Under the pieces are notes generated by a model. It was given only the letters and a program-made list of their open reading frames with translations. It was not told the origin of the DNA and did no database searches. Positions 16,243 to 24,538 of a stretch of DNA of 64,000 bases are shown here, one piece after another (position 1 is the first letter of the stretch; the number at the start of each line of letters is the position of its first letter). Source of the DNA: CAYPXN01 sp964470915 (lineage in GTDB: Bacteria; UBA10199; JADFYH01); assembly GCA_964470915.1 (NCBI GenBank), contig CAYYEM010000003.1:1-64000 (forward strand), read 5' to 3'. The translations under genes and the position numbers were made by a program.

Positions 16243-18411
16243 ATGAAAGGTTCCTCTAAATCACCCCTAGAAGAAGCAACTCTAATCAAAGCTTTCAATG
16301 ACTTTGAAAAACCCAAGGATATTTCCCGAGGTGCAGATGCTTATCCTCTTTTAGAGATTGTTACGGGCCCGAAGCAAGGTAGCTGGTTTACCTTAACTCA
16401 TCAGAAGGAAGTCTCGCTGGGTCGTGCTAATGTCAATAGTATTGTTTTGGAAGATAATAGTGTGTCTCGTTCTCATGCGGTGATTCACGAGTTAGAAGGA
16501 AAGTATTTTGTTAAGGATGTAGGTTCTCGAAATGGCACTTTCGTGAATGAGAAAAAAATTCAGGAAGATTTTCAACTCAAACAAGGCGATTTAGTAAAGG
16601 TTGGTATTTATACACTTCGTTTTTTAAAAGATCAGAGTGGCGATTTGCCTTTGGTCGAAGAAGTTTCAGAGCCATCTGTTCCTATTGATAAGTTGGATGC
16701 CCAAGTTTCAGAAGCCCATTTAGATTTAGAAGCGATTGAAAAAGCAGCTTCTGAAGATCAAGGGGAAGTGGCAGAAGATAAAACTAATCGAGAAGAGATC
16801 CCCGAATCTGCAGCGCCCTCTCAAGAAATGGAAATGGTAGAATCCCGTCCTGAAGCTGTAAGTCAGTCTAAAGGTGGAAGTAGGGCACTTAAAAATTTGA
16901 GCTACTTGTTGGTAACTCTTATTTTACTAGGAGGGGTGGGGTATACCTTTTACCGTTTTTATATTAAGAAAAGAATTACATCGGTACAAACAACTGCGAA
17001 TACAGATAATCCTGTGAATGAAAATCCTGTCCAGCAAGCGCCTGTAGTTCAAACGCCCGAACAAATCACTCAACAGTTGCCTCCTGTTCAGGCAGGCCCT
17101 AGCGTCCCAGTATTTTTAGAGGTGAATGCAGAACCTCTTCAAGCAAAGATTTTTTATCAGGGAAAAGAATTAGGTCTTACACCTTTTAAAACAAACATTA
17201 CAGTTCCTGTGGGAGCGCCTCAGGAGCTCGTTGCCGTTTATCATTTCCAAGAATTTAATCAGGATTTTAGCGAGAAGAAAACTTTTACAGTCTCTCAACA
17301 GGATGAGTTGATTAAGGTTGATTTTATAGGTTCTGTTGGGAGCTTAAATTTTAAAAGCTTACCCAAAGATGTTCAGCTTTATCTTGAAGGGACTTTTTCT
17401 TCCAATCAACTTAAAACCCAAGCTTCAAAGCTAACGGACATTGTTTATAATCGTCCGATTCATCTCCCTTTTGGGAATTATACATTAGAAATGAAAAAGC
17501 CAGAAGCTTTAGAAGGCTCTCAAACAGTAGTGGATGTGGTAAAGTTTAGAAGAGAGTTTGCTCTTTCAAAGGAAAGTCCAACTTTTGATTTATCTCTTAC
17601 AGATCAAGATGTGAGTGTGTTTCCTGCAAAGATTAAAACAAGCCCAGAAGGTGCTGAGGTCTTGGTTGATGGAAAAAAGATGGGAGAAACCCCCTATGAT
17701 GGAAATCTTCCTTTAGGAAAACATAAGCTTGTTCTCAAAAAAGAAGGTTTTTACGACCATGAACAAGAACTCTCCATGACGATGAATACGCCTTTTAATG
17801 CAGAAGTGCCTTTACGAACTTCTGAGGCAGGAGCTTTTATAAATAGAGGGAGAGATCTGATTAGACAGGGTCAATATGCACAAGCGATTGATCAATTATC
17901 AGAAGCTTTAAAGCATAATCCTTCAGAACAAGAAGTTGCGCAAATACAAGTTTTGTTAGGTTCATCTTATATTAAGACGGGAGCCTATGATGTCGCGATC
18001 GGTTATTTTGAAAAAGCTAAGCAAAATGAAACTTATAAGGGACAAGCTGACTTAGGTATCGCAGAAGCAAGTTTTGCGAATGGTAAAAAAGATATCGCTA
18101 TTTCACGTGTGATTGATGTGATTTTAAATGATAAAAATGAAAAAATAAAATCAGACGCGGAAACTTTGTTTCATAAAATCTCTCCTCTAAAATCTGTTGT
18201 TTTGGTGAGCACTGATCCTCCTGGAGCAAAAATAACTTTGAATGGTCAGGAAATTTCTCAGCCTAGTCCCATTGTATTGTCAGATTTATCTTTGGGTTCT
18301 TATCGAGTCAGTATTGAAAAGGAAGGGTATAAACGCTTTGAAAGCCGTTTCCAGTTAGTTGTTTCTAGCTTTAAGCCTGTTGTGGTGAAGCTTGAACCAC
18401 TTCCCCAGTAA
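16243..18411 (+). CDS. FHA-TM-PEGA-TPR protein, candidate SctD-type inner ring component
   Basis: Seen: an N-terminal cytoplasmic FHA domain (LGRANVNSIVLEDNSVSRSH, then SRNGTFVNEKKI; about residues 45-125), an acidic linker, one membrane segment (about 218-240), a Gln/Pro-rich stretch, PEGA-like beta domains (about 465-520 and 650-715), and two or three TPR units between them (about 530-625). SctD proteins have a small FHA-fold cytoplasmic domain, one membrane crossing and a periplasmic ring part, so the topology fits. Its neighbours (small helical protein, needle-like protein, TPR protein) reproduce the chlamydial cdsD-E-F-G order. PEGA and TPR in the periplasmic part are not typical of SctD, so this is a functional inference. 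The ATG start has no strong SD. Confidence 0.65.
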   Translation: MKGSSKSPLEEATLIKAFNDFEKPKDISRGADAYPLLEIVTGPKQGSWFTLTHQKEVSLGRANVNSIVLEDNSVSRSHAVIHELEGKYFVKDVGSRNGTFVNEKKIQEDFQLKQGDLVKVGIYTLRFLKDQSGDLPLVEEVSEPSVPIDKLDAQVSEAHLDLEAIEKAASEDQGEVAEDKTNREEIPESAAPSQEMEMVESRPEAVSQSKGGSRALKNLSYLLVTLILLGGVGYTFYRFYIKKRITSVQTTANTDNPVNENPVQQAPVVQTPEQITQQLPPVQAGPSVPVFLEVNAEPLQAKIFYQGKELGLTPFKTNITVPVGAPQELVAVYHFQEFNQDFSEKKTFTVSQQDELIKVDFIGSVGSLNFKSLPKDVQLYLEGTFSSNQLKTQASKLTDIVYNRPIHLPFGNYTLEMKKPEALEGSQTVVDVVKFRREFALSKESPTFDLSLTDQDVSVFPAKIKTSPEGAEVLVDGKKMGETPYDGNLPLGKHKLVLKKEGFYDHEQELSMTMNTPFNAEVPLRTSEAGAFINRGRDLIRQGQYAQAIDQLSEALKHNPSEQEVAQIQVLLGSSYIKTGAYDVAIGYFEKAKQNETYKGQADLGIAEASFANGKKDIAISRVIDVILNDKNEKIKSDAETLFHKISPLKSVVLVSTDPPGAKITLNGQEISQPSPIVLSDLSLGSYRVSIEKEGYKRFESRFQLVVSSFKPVVVKLEPLPQ

Positions 18412-18505
18412 AAATTCCCTTTCCTTGACGCTTGATTTGTAAAAAGTTAAAATTACTTAAGTTTTTTTCAATTACTTTACTTAAATTGAAAGAAAGGTTG
18501 TGTTT

Positions 18506-18787
18506 GTGGCGACAGCTCCTAAAAAAGAAGATTCTAGCATGGTGGGTTACCCACGTATTGAACGTCTCATAGATACGGAAGAATTTGATTCTGTAAATAA
18601 GAGCTTTGCCTCTGCCTATGGTGAATTGGAGAAGGTAGCTCGTCAAAAAGCAGGTCTTGGAAAAGCTAAACAGGCTAAAAAAGCTATGAGAACTTATGAG
18701 CTTGTAATGGATTTATTGAAAGAATTGTTAAAACTTAAGTACCAAATGCAAGAAGCGTTAAAACAACAAGAAACTCAAAAAAAGTAA
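18506..18787 (+). CDS. small helical protein, candidate SctE-type needle co-chaperone
   Basis: 93 residues, Lys/Glu/Gln-rich and predicted all-helical. The start GTG 18506 is preferred because AAAGG lies 8 bases upstream; a GTG at 18500 would be too close to it. It has no signal, membrane segment or known motif. It sits immediately before the Gly-rich needle-like gene and a TPR gene, the place taken by YscE/PscE/CdsE (small helical chaperones that hold the needle subunit together with a TPR partner). The function is inferred from size and gene order alone. Confidence 0.6.
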   Translation: MATAPKKEDSSMVGYPRIERLIDTEEFDSVNKSFASAYGELEKVARQKAGLGKAKQAKKAMRTYELVMDLLKELLKLKYQMQEALKQQETQKK

Positions 18788-18876
18788 GAAGTCTAACACA
18801 ACTTTTAAGTCAGGCATTTACGATAACTGAAACGAAGGGCCATAAGGCTTGTAAGACTTAAGTAGGAGATCAAAAA

Positions 18877-19428
18877 ATGCCAGGTTATTCATACGATTCA
18901 AGTTTTTCTCCCATCGATCCATCAGCGACACGGGAATACGTAAGCTCTGGAAACAGAGGTTATAGCCCGACTGAAGGCTTGTTCTCTTCTCTCTATAATA
19001 ATTTAATTGGGCCTACAGCCATGGCTGGAGCTAGTTATATGGCATCAGCGCCTGGAAGTGGTTTGTTTGGTCGACAGGTGGTGGCTGCAGCCATTTCTGG
19101 TGCTGTCGGTGGTGGTAATGGTGGTGGTACAATGGGGGGCGGTTCTCTTCGCGGAAACTTTATTGGAGCTCCTCCTCCTCCCCCAGGTATGGGATCAGGT
19201 GGTGGTGGTATGCCTGCTCCTCCTACTTTTGGCGGTGGGGCTTCAGGCGCAGGTTTTGGGCCTGATGCTATGCAAGGCAATATTGATGCTATGTTTAATA
19301 ACAATATGATGTTTTTGATGATGCAAACTAAAGTTCAAAACTTGAGTCAACAAATGCAATCAATCTCTAACATCTTTAAAGCAGATCACGATGCTCGTAG
19401 TAATGCGATTCGTAACTTTAGAAGCTAA
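18877..19428 (+). CDS. Gly/Pro-rich protein with needle-like C-terminus (candidate SctF)
   Basis: 183 residues. An N-terminal Ser/Tyr-rich part, then a Gly-rich core containing MGGGSLRG (from about residue 86) and a PPPPPG run, then Met/Asn-rich sequence and a C-terminal helix ending SNAIRNFRS. Needle subunits such as MxiH and PrgI end in AIIQNFR, so the last about 35 residues resemble the buried C-terminal needle helix. The GGSLRG motif and the tail recur in the proteins at 31861 and 33706. SD AGGAG lies 9 bases upstream and a strong terminator follows. No Sec signal is present, as expected for a T3S substrate. At twice the usual needle length, a needle-associated or tip role is also possible. 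Confidence 0.7.
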   Translation: MPGYSYDSSFSPIDPSATREYVSSGNRGYSPTEGLFSSLYNNLIGPTAMAGASYMASAPGSGLFGRQVVAAAISGAVGGGNGGGTMGGGSLRGNFIGAPPPPPGMGSGGGGMPAPPTFGGGASGAGFGPDAMQGNIDAMFNNNMMFLMMQTKVQNLSQQMQSISNIFKADHDARSNAIRNFRS

Positions 19429-19452
19429 TTGTTCGAAATCATTCTTGAAATT

Positions 19453-19487
19453 AAAAAGGGTAGCAATAAAATTGCTACCCTTTTTTT
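19453..19487 (+). terminator. Rho-independent terminator after the needle-like gene
   Basis: The stem AAAGGGTAGCAAT/ATTGCTACCCTTT with a 3-4 base loop is followed by seven T. It separates the high-copy-type needle-like gene from the TPR gene downstream. Confidence 0.92.
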
Positions 19488-19535
19488 CATTCATCAGGTA
19501 TTTTAAGTGTATTAACTTAAAGGGAGGTTTTATTC

Positions 19536-19955
19536 ATGATTGAGGTCCCTACAGAAGATTTGCGCCTGATGTTAGAGGGTGGATATCTTTATTTAGCCAT
19601 GCAGCGCTTTAAAGAAGCAAAAGAAGTGTTTGAAGGAGTTTGTGCTTTAGCCCCCGAGAGCGATGTTCCTTTAGTCGCTTTAGGAAACGTTTCTTTTGTT
19701 GAAACCAAATTTGACGAAGCGATTAAAACCTATAAGAAAGCTTTAGAATTGGTTCCCAATAGCGCATTTGCAAAAGCCTATTTAGGAGAAGCTTTATTTT
19801 TTAATAATAAAAAAACGGAAGCTAAAGCAGTTTTAGAAGAAGCTTCTAAAATGGATCCACACGGCAAATCGGGTGATTTTGCGAGATCTTTAATTGAGCT
19901 GATTGATAAAGGCTTTGATCCACAAATGAAAGATAAAAAAGCATCAAAGAAGTAA
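19536..19955 (+). CDS. TPR protein, candidate SctG-type needle chaperone
   Basis: 139 residues made of about three TPR units (GGYLYLAMQRFKEAKEVFEG, then ALGNVSFVETKFDEAIKTYK, then AYLGEALFFNNKKTEAKAVL) with a Lys-rich tail. No signal peptide, so cytoplasmic. Excellent SD AAAGGGAGGT 8-10 bases before the ATG. It follows the needle-like protein and precedes sctJ by 5 bp. YscG/PscG/CdsG are short TPR chaperones of the needle subunit encoded in the same place. The domain call is firm; the partner is inferred. Confidence 0.8.
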   Translation: MIEVPTEDLRLMLEGGYLYLAMQRFKEAKEVFEGVCALAPESDVPLVALGNVSFVETKFDEAIKTYKKALELVPNSAFAKAYLGEALFFNNKKTEAKAVLEEASKMDPHGKSGDFARSLIELIDKGFDPQMKDKKASKK

Positions 19956-19960
19956 AGATT

Positions 19961-20863
19961 ATGTTAAAAAAATATAGAAATTGGACTTTATTATTACTTT
20001 TGGTTTTATCGGCGTGTTCTAAAATTGCGATCTATCATGATTTGAATGAGAGTGAAGCTAATGAAATTTTAGTTGCTCTACAAGATCGTAATATCGAAGC
20101 GCAGAAAGTGAAAGAGGTAAAGTCTCAGCAAGTGACTTGGAGTATTCAGGTTTTAAAGAAAGATGCTTCAGGAGCTCAGAAGATTTTGGTCGAGAATAAT
20201 TTGCCACGCAAGAAAGAACTTGGATTTTCTGGAATTTGTAAGGAAAAAGGCTTAATTCCAACACCCGACGAAGAAAAATGTAGAAAGGTTTTGGCCCTTA
20301 AAGGTGAAATTATAAATTCGTTTAAAAACATACCGGGTGTCATTGATGCTGATGTTGTTTTAAATATCCCGGATATTAGTGAATTTTCATCGGAAACCCA
20401 ACCCTCTAAGCGTCCTACTGCTTCAGCTGTATTAAAGGTGAAAAAAACAGCAGAAGGATTAGATCTTACCGAGCCAAAAATTCAACGTTTTATTTCTAAT
20501 TCTGTAGAGAATCTTGATCCTCGAGATGTTTCTGTAGTGATTACTTATGTTCATACTCCTGAGGAAACGCTCAAGCTTGCAGGGGCTTCAAAATTAGTGA
20601 GTATTGCAGGTTTGAAGATGGATGCACCTTCTAAAGACACGTTTAAAATTTATGCATTAAGCATGCTAATTTTATTAGTAGGGGTATCTGTTGCGCTTGT
20701 ATTTACCTTGTTTAAGTTAACGACGCTTAGAAAACAAGTACATGGTTTGGGGAATGCTCATTCGGGTATGGGAACAGATTCAAACAATTTGTTGTCTGCT
20801 CCTGATTCTGCAGCGGGGAACCCTGCTCAAATTCCTGCCGCGGGTCAAACTACGCCTAAGTAG
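19961..20863 (+). CDS. sctJ: type III secretion inner-ring lipoprotein SctJ (YscJ/FliF family)
   Basis: Builds the periplasmic inner-membrane ring. Seen: lipoprotein signal with lipobox LSAC (Cys 19), the YscJ/FliF secretin-like domain (IYHDLNESEANEILVALQDR, VLVENNLPRKKELGF-type segment, PGVIDADVVLNIPD, PTASAVLKV, DPRDVSVVITY), and one membrane segment near 228-250 with a short cytoplasmic tail. The lipobox and 300-residue length separate it from flagellar FliF, which is about 550 residues, unlipidated and ends in a FliG-binding tail. This is the strongest single reason to call the locus a non-flagellar T3S system. It is 5 bp from the TPR gene. Confidence 0.95.
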   Translation: MLKKYRNWTLLLLLVLSACSKIAIYHDLNESEANEILVALQDRNIEAQKVKEVKSQQVTWSIQVLKKDASGAQKILVENNLPRKKELGFSGICKEKGLIPTPDEEKCRKVLALKGEIINSFKNIPGVIDADVVLNIPDISEFSSETQPSKRPTASAVLKVKKTAEGLDLTEPKIQRFISNSVENLDPRDVSVVITYVHTPEETLKLAGASKLVSIAGLKMDAPSKDTFKIYALSMLILLVGVSVALVFTLFKLTTLRKQVHGLGNAHSGMGTDSNNLLSAPDSAAGNPAQIPAAGQTTPK

Positions 20864-20959
20864 TTAAAGTTTGTTTAACTTATTTTCTGTTTTTCGAGGG
20901 TTTTGCGAAACTTTTGGGACTTTAAAAGCCGATACATAAAGTAGGATAGAGGTGCTTTT

Positions 20960-21463
20960 ATGTCGTCAATAGATACAACAGGTTTGCCCCCCGTTATGCC
21001 GGATGTTTTAAGAACTGAGTACCGCCAGGTGGTGGGTGGCAATCTTTTAGATAAACCAACCTTTGGTGAAAAGTTTAAAATGGCTTTAGCAAAAGTAGGT
21101 AGCTTCTTTGGACGTATGGCTGGAGCTATTTTGCCGTTTTTTGGTCCTTTGGGGATGGTAGGTTCTAGTGCCGCTTACGGTATTCAACGACTCTCAGAAA
21201 ATGCAATCCAAAAAATGCAGGCTAAAAGAGAATATAGTGCAGCTTTAGATGCTCAATCTAATTCTTTAAGTGGGGCTTCGTTTTGGACTCCTGGGTTTAA
21301 CTCTGCATCAGTCCCTACGATGAGCGGTGGTATTAGTACAATGGAAGTAGCGCCTTTTGCGAGAGGTATGGAAGGGAATATTTTAAATACCCTAAATAAT
21401 AAGGGCGCTGCAGCTTTAGATGCTGTGAATAATGGTTCATTGGGAGTTTCAACTGGATTATAA
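20960..21463 (+). CDS. unknown T3S-locus protein with hydrophobic centre
   Basis: 167 residues. Not recognised. A Pro-containing N-terminus (TTGLPPVMPDVLRTEYRQVV) is followed by an amphipathic-to-hydrophobic centre (FFGRMAGAILPFFGPLGMVG, about residues 51-75), a helical stretch rich in Ala/Gln, and a Ser/Gly/Asn-rich C-terminus. No Sec signal. A SD AGGTG lies 9 bases upstream. It is encoded between sctJ and the inner-rod-like cluster, with composition typical of early T3S substrates, so a secreted component (rod or translocator) is plausible but unproven. Confidence 0.65.
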   Translation: MSSIDTTGLPPVMPDVLRTEYRQVVGGNLLDKPTFGEKFKMALAKVGSFFGRMAGAILPFFGPLGMVGSSAAYGIQRLSENAIQKMQAKREYSAALDAQSNSLSGASFWTPGFNSASVPTMSGGISTMEVAPFARGMEGNILNTLNNKGAAALDAVNNGSLGVSTGL

Positions 21464-21496
21464 ATTGTAAAATTTGCTGTTATAAGGAGAGGAACA

Positions 21497-21853
21497 ATGG
21501 CTGGAGGGGCAAATAATGTAGGGTCTAGGTTTACACCCAGCGTAGTTAATGGAACTCAAATTGAGGGTTCTTCAAACTCTTCAAGCACTACCTTTCAGAA
21601 GGTTTTAGGGAAAGCGAGTGGAGATCCTAAATCTTCTTTTTTAGGTTTAGGAAAAGTTTTGCAGAACACACAGTTAAGTGCTGGAGAAAGACAAGTGGCC
21701 TGTCAGAGGGTGATTACAGAAGTGTTGGGACCTAAGCACCCTTATCAAGCTTTAGCAAAAGACCAATCTTTTATGTCAGCTGTATCAAGTCTTATGGCTG
21801 ATGATCCAAGGTTGGGAGCAATGGTTGAAAGATATCGTTCTGGCAAAGTTTGA
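21497..21853 (+). CDS. unknown small T3S-locus protein
   Basis: 118 residues with SD AAGGAGAGG before the ATG. The N-terminal 35 residues are Gly/Ser/Asn/Thr-rich, like T3 secretion signals. STTFQKVLGKASGDP at 32-46 resembles NSPFQQVLDAQSGSE in the SctI-like protein at 22905. The C-terminal half is helical (LSAGERQVACQRVITEVLGP). It lies 33 bp after the previous unknown gene. Possibly another early substrate (rod-like). No homologue recognised. Confidence 0.65.
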   Translation: MAGGANNVGSRFTPSVVNGTQIEGSSNSSSTTFQKVLGKASGDPKSSFLGLGKVLQNTQLSAGERQVACQRVITEVLGPKHPYQALAKDQSFMSAVSSLMADDPRLGAMVERYRSGKV

Positions 21854-21924
21854 GGAATATATTCCTCCTCCTTTAGAAAGATGAGGACTTTGGTCACCAA
21901 GAAGTTAAAGTTTTTTTGATAGTT

Positions 21925-21952
21925 AGGCTTTGTTAAAATAAAAAAGCCTTTT
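21925..21952 (+). terminator. weak terminator-like hairpin
   Basis: AGGCTTT/AAAGCCT stem with an AT-rich loop of about 11 bases and a short T run. It lies between the small T3S gene and the promoter of the sigma factor gene. Confidence 0.45.
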
Positions 21953-22002
21953 GATTTCAATAGATTGTTCTTTGAAAAATTTTGAGAGCTTTTTCTGGAA
22001 GA

Positions 22003-22018
22003 TGGCATGTTTAGTGCA
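22003..22018 (+). promoter_or_regulatory. sigma-54-type promoter upstream of the sigma factor gene
   Basis: TGGCATG-TTTA-GTGCA fits the -24/-12 consensus TGGCACG-N4-TTGCW with exact GG-N10-GC spacing and one mismatch in each block. It lies about 70 bp before the sigma-28-type gene and suits activation by the FHA-containing NtrC-type regulator at 35577-37004. Confidence 0.65.
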
Positions 22019-22086
22019 TATTTTTTGTGCGGAGTTCGTGAGTGTCGGGATTGTGAGTCTTAATTAACCTTGACATGGGAGGAGAC

Positions 22087-22872
22087 ATGAGTCAAAGCGC
22101 CGCACAGATGGCTGAAAAAAAAGCTAAAATGGGTGTAGTTGTTTCTCCAAAAGCAGCAGGGTCTAAGAATGAAAATGCGGTTCGAGACGCACTCATTGAG
22201 CAGTACCTCCCTTATGCTACTTCAATAGCTAATAAAATTATCCAAACTTTGTCGAGCGATGCAGATATCGAAGAAATCATCTGTAATGCACGTTTGGGCT
22301 TGTTGGAAGCAGCTAAACGCTATGACCCCAAATACAATGTCGATTTTAAGACTTTTTCTTATTATCGAATCAAAGGGGCAATTTATGATGGTCTTCGTAA
22401 GACAGGTTGGATTCCCCGTTCTCTTTACGCCAAGATCAAGTTTGAGCAAGCTTCTAACGAATATCTCCAAACAATGTCAGATCGTTCACTCCGTACTAAG
22501 ATGACTCCTGATGAAGAGATGAGCGAAATTTATGAAACGGTTAATTCTTTAGCATCTATTTATATTATCTCAATAGATGCCAATGAAGAAACCATGGACA
22601 TCGAAGATAAGAAAGCCAATGACATTGAAAGAAAAGCGGAGTTTCAAAAGATTAAAGAATACATGAGACAGGCGATTGAAGAATTGCCTGAGAAGGAAAG
22701 AAAATTAATTAAGATGTATTATTTTCAAAATAAAACTTTAGAAGAAGCTGGTGATAAATTGAAACTCTCAAAATCATGGACTTCTAGACTTCATGCAAGA
22801 GCTCTCGAAATGTTGTTCAAAAAAATTAGTCATATGCAAATGAAAGTGGCTCATCAAGCCGCGAAGCAGTAA
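22087..22872 (+). CDS. RNA polymerase sigma factor, sigma-28 (FliA/WhiG) type
   Basis: Directs RNA polymerase to a dedicated promoter set. Seen: region 2 (LIEQYLPYATSIANKI, then DADIEEIICNARLGLLEAAK, then DFKTFSYYRIKGAIYDGLRK; about residues 32-105), region 3, and region 4 with ELPEKERKLIKMYYFQNKTL and the HTH LEEAGDKLKLSKSWTSRLHA. No ECF features. ATG 22087 is preferred because GGGAGGAG lies just before it; an in-frame ATG at 22075 overlaps that SD. It lies inside the T3S locus directly before sctI, so it probably transcribes late T3S genes. No anti-sigma (FlgM-like) gene is evident. Confidence 0.9.
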   Translation: MSQSAAQMAEKKAKMGVVVSPKAAGSKNENAVRDALIEQYLPYATSIANKIIQTLSSDADIEEIICNARLGLLEAAKRYDPKYNVDFKTFSYYRIKGAIYDGLRKTGWIPRSLYAKIKFEQASNEYLQTMSDRSLRTKMTPDEEMSEIYETVNSLASIYIISIDANEETMDIEDKKANDIERKAEFQKIKEYMRQAIEELPEKERKLIKMYYFQNKTLEEAGDKLKLSKSWTSRLHARALEMLFKKISHMQMKVAHQAAKQ

Positions 22873-22904
22873 AAAAATAAAAAGGGCAAGAAAGGATCGA
22901 AATT

Positions 22905-23390
22905 ATGGATCCAATTTTAAGTCAATTAAGTAAAAGCGCAGTTGAAAAAACAGTATCTTCCTCCTCAGGAGCAAGTACTGGTGCTAATGGCAATTCTCCT
23001 TTTCAACAAGTATTAGATGCACAAAGTGGCTCAGAAGATATGACTTCGAAGTTGATGAATTTGGTGGATAATACTTTTGGTGCTAATGGAAATAATTTTA
23101 ATGCGGTTGATGCAAGCACGGTTCATGTCGAAGTTTCAAAGGTTTCTGAAGTTCAAAAAACTCCAGGCACAAATCAGTTAATGGATATGTTGCAGGAGAT
23201 TAATAAAGATCAGCTACAATTTGAAAATTTAAAAGAATTAATCAGTTCGGGTCGATCGTTTAAGCCTCAAGAGCTTACAGCAATGCAAATTGGTGTACAG
23301 CATCTCTCATTAGAATTAGAGTTGTTTTCTAAAGGGCTTGAACAGTTAAATCGTACGATTCAAACACCGATCAATATGCAGATTGGTTAA
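22905..23390 (+). CDS. candidate inner rod protein SctI (FliE-like position)
   Basis: 161 residues. The Ser/Gly/Asn-rich N-terminus suits a T3 secretion signal. The C-terminal helix FKPQELTAMQIGVQHLSLEL...SKGLEQLNRTIQT follows the SctI pattern (sP-ELL--Q--v---s-ELel-sK-v----q-i---l--Q). Inner-rod proteins link the export apparatus to the needle. It is 32 bp after the sigma factor gene and before a terminator, then the FliG-like gene, which is the relative place of fliE. The call rests on the C-terminal pattern and order. Confidence 0.7.
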   Translation: MDPILSQLSKSAVEKTVSSSSGASTGANGNSPFQQVLDAQSGSEDMTSKLMNLVDNTFGANGNNFNAVDASTVHVEVSKVSEVQKTPGTNQLMDMLQEINKDQLQFENLKELISSGRSFKPQELTAMQIGVQHLSLELELFSKGLEQLNRTIQTPINMQIG

Positions 23391-23412
23391 AATGCAGCAA
23401 TATTATTCATTC

Positions 23413-23445
23413 AAAACCCCTCTTTATTAAAGAGGGGTTTTTTAT
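23413..23445 (+). terminator. Rho-independent terminator
   Basis: AAAACCCCTCTTT/AAAGAGGGGTTTT stem with a TAT-type small loop followed by a T-rich run. It separates the sigma/rod genes from the FliG-like operon. Confidence 0.92.
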
Positions 23446-23483
23446 TTTTAGCTTTTAGAAATTTGTAATACAATAAACTATCT

Positions 23484-24443
23484 ATGTTAAATAACGTTTC
23501 TCATTTATCTCCAGAGTTAAAAGCTTTGGTTTATGTTGCAGCATTGGGTGAAGAGGAGAATGCTTTTGAATTGTTTCGTTTTTTGCCGACTCGCTTTGAA
23601 AAAAACTTAGTAGAATCTACGCAATCCGTTTTATCGCTTCCAAAAGAGGAGCGAAAAAGAAAGATTATTAAAGAATTAAAGCAATTAGCCCAATCACAAA
23701 AAATTCATCCATTAGGCGAAATTCATCCGGGTTGGTTTTTGGAAGTTTTAAAAGAAGAGAGCCCTAAAACCATTGGATTAATCTTAAGATATCTTCCTGG
23801 CGATAAAGTGACTTATATCCTTGAGAATTTAAGTCAGGATATTAAACAAAAACTTCCTAAGTTAAATGAATCAAAAAAAATTCAAGAAGGATTGTTAGAG
23901 TTAATCAGAGAACGCTTTGAATCTCAGTTTCTGACTTATAACTTGCCTAAAAAAAGTTCGGATATAGGAATTCAAGATTTGTATTTTATCAAGGTTGAAC
24001 TGTTATTAGCCTTTTTCAGAGATTTAGGTATCGAGCAGTTAGCAAGAGCTTTTAAAGGACTTGATAAAGTAGCTTTGAAAGCTCTTTTAAACAGGCTAAC
24101 CATTAAAGATGCAAAAGAACTTCAAAGTAGAATTAAAAGTTTAGAAAAGGTCTCAAAGAGAGAACTTAGCGAGGCTCAGGTATTAATTATTGATTTACCT
24201 ATCGATCGCATAGATCCCGAGGCATTATTTTTAGAAGTGGGTATGGCATTTTTTGCACGGGCCATTTCTCAAGCCGAATTAGATTTTGCGAAGTCACTTC
24301 AATTTAAATTGCCCCCTAAATATGGGTATTTGTTAAAAAGATATGTGGAAGAGAGTTTAGAGACCTATAAACCGCGTTTAATGGAAGGAGCTAAAAGGCA
24401 AATTTTAGCTCGTTTTCATGAATTTCCCAGTCATTTATCCTAG
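23484..24443 (+). CDS. FliG-like protein in the SctK position
   Basis: 319 residues with the FliG layout. The middle part, HPGWFLEVLKEESPKTIGLI followed by LRYLPGDKVTYILENL (about residues 80-120), matches the FliG EHPQxxALILxxL...A..vL pattern. The C-terminal part (VELLLAFFRDLGIEQLARAF, LNRLTIKDAKELQSRIK, ELSEAQVLIIDL) resembles the FliG C-domain torque-ring helices (LALALKG, R-A, EAQ-I). SctK normally occupies this place before SctL and has no obvious FliG homology. Here a FliG-like rotor protein appears in a lipoprotein-SctJ system. It probably sits at the cytoplasmic ring, bridging SctJ/SctD to the FliM/N-like ring. Confidence 0.75.
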   Translation: MLNNVSHLSPELKALVYVAALGEEENAFELFRFLPTRFEKNLVESTQSVLSLPKEERKRKIIKELKQLAQSQKIHPLGEIHPGWFLEVLKEESPKTIGLILRYLPGDKVTYILENLSQDIKQKLPKLNESKKIQEGLLELIRERFESQFLTYNLPKKSSDIGIQDLYFIKVELLLAFFRDLGIEQLARAFKGLDKVALKALLNRLTIKDAKELQSRIKSLEKVSKRELSEAQVLIIDLPIDRIDPEALFLEVGMAFFARAISQAELDFAKSLQFKLPPKYGYLLKRYVEESLETYKPRLMEGAKRQILARFHEFPSHLS

Positions 24444-24538
24444 AAAACATTAATCTTAACTTATTGTCATTAAAGGATTTTTTCGATATAATTGCTATTT
24501 GTAGGAATCGATCAATATTCCGGAGGTTTTGTATATTT

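Noticed and set aside
20907..20935. Possible sigma-28 promoter (GAAACTTT ... GCCGATAC) before the 20960 gene
   Set aside because: Spacing is about two bases too long and the -35 box has mismatches; too weak to report as a feature.
24464..24538. N-terminal extension of SctL
   Set aside because: No SD, AT-rich, and the CGGAGG before ATG 24539 fits the family start.
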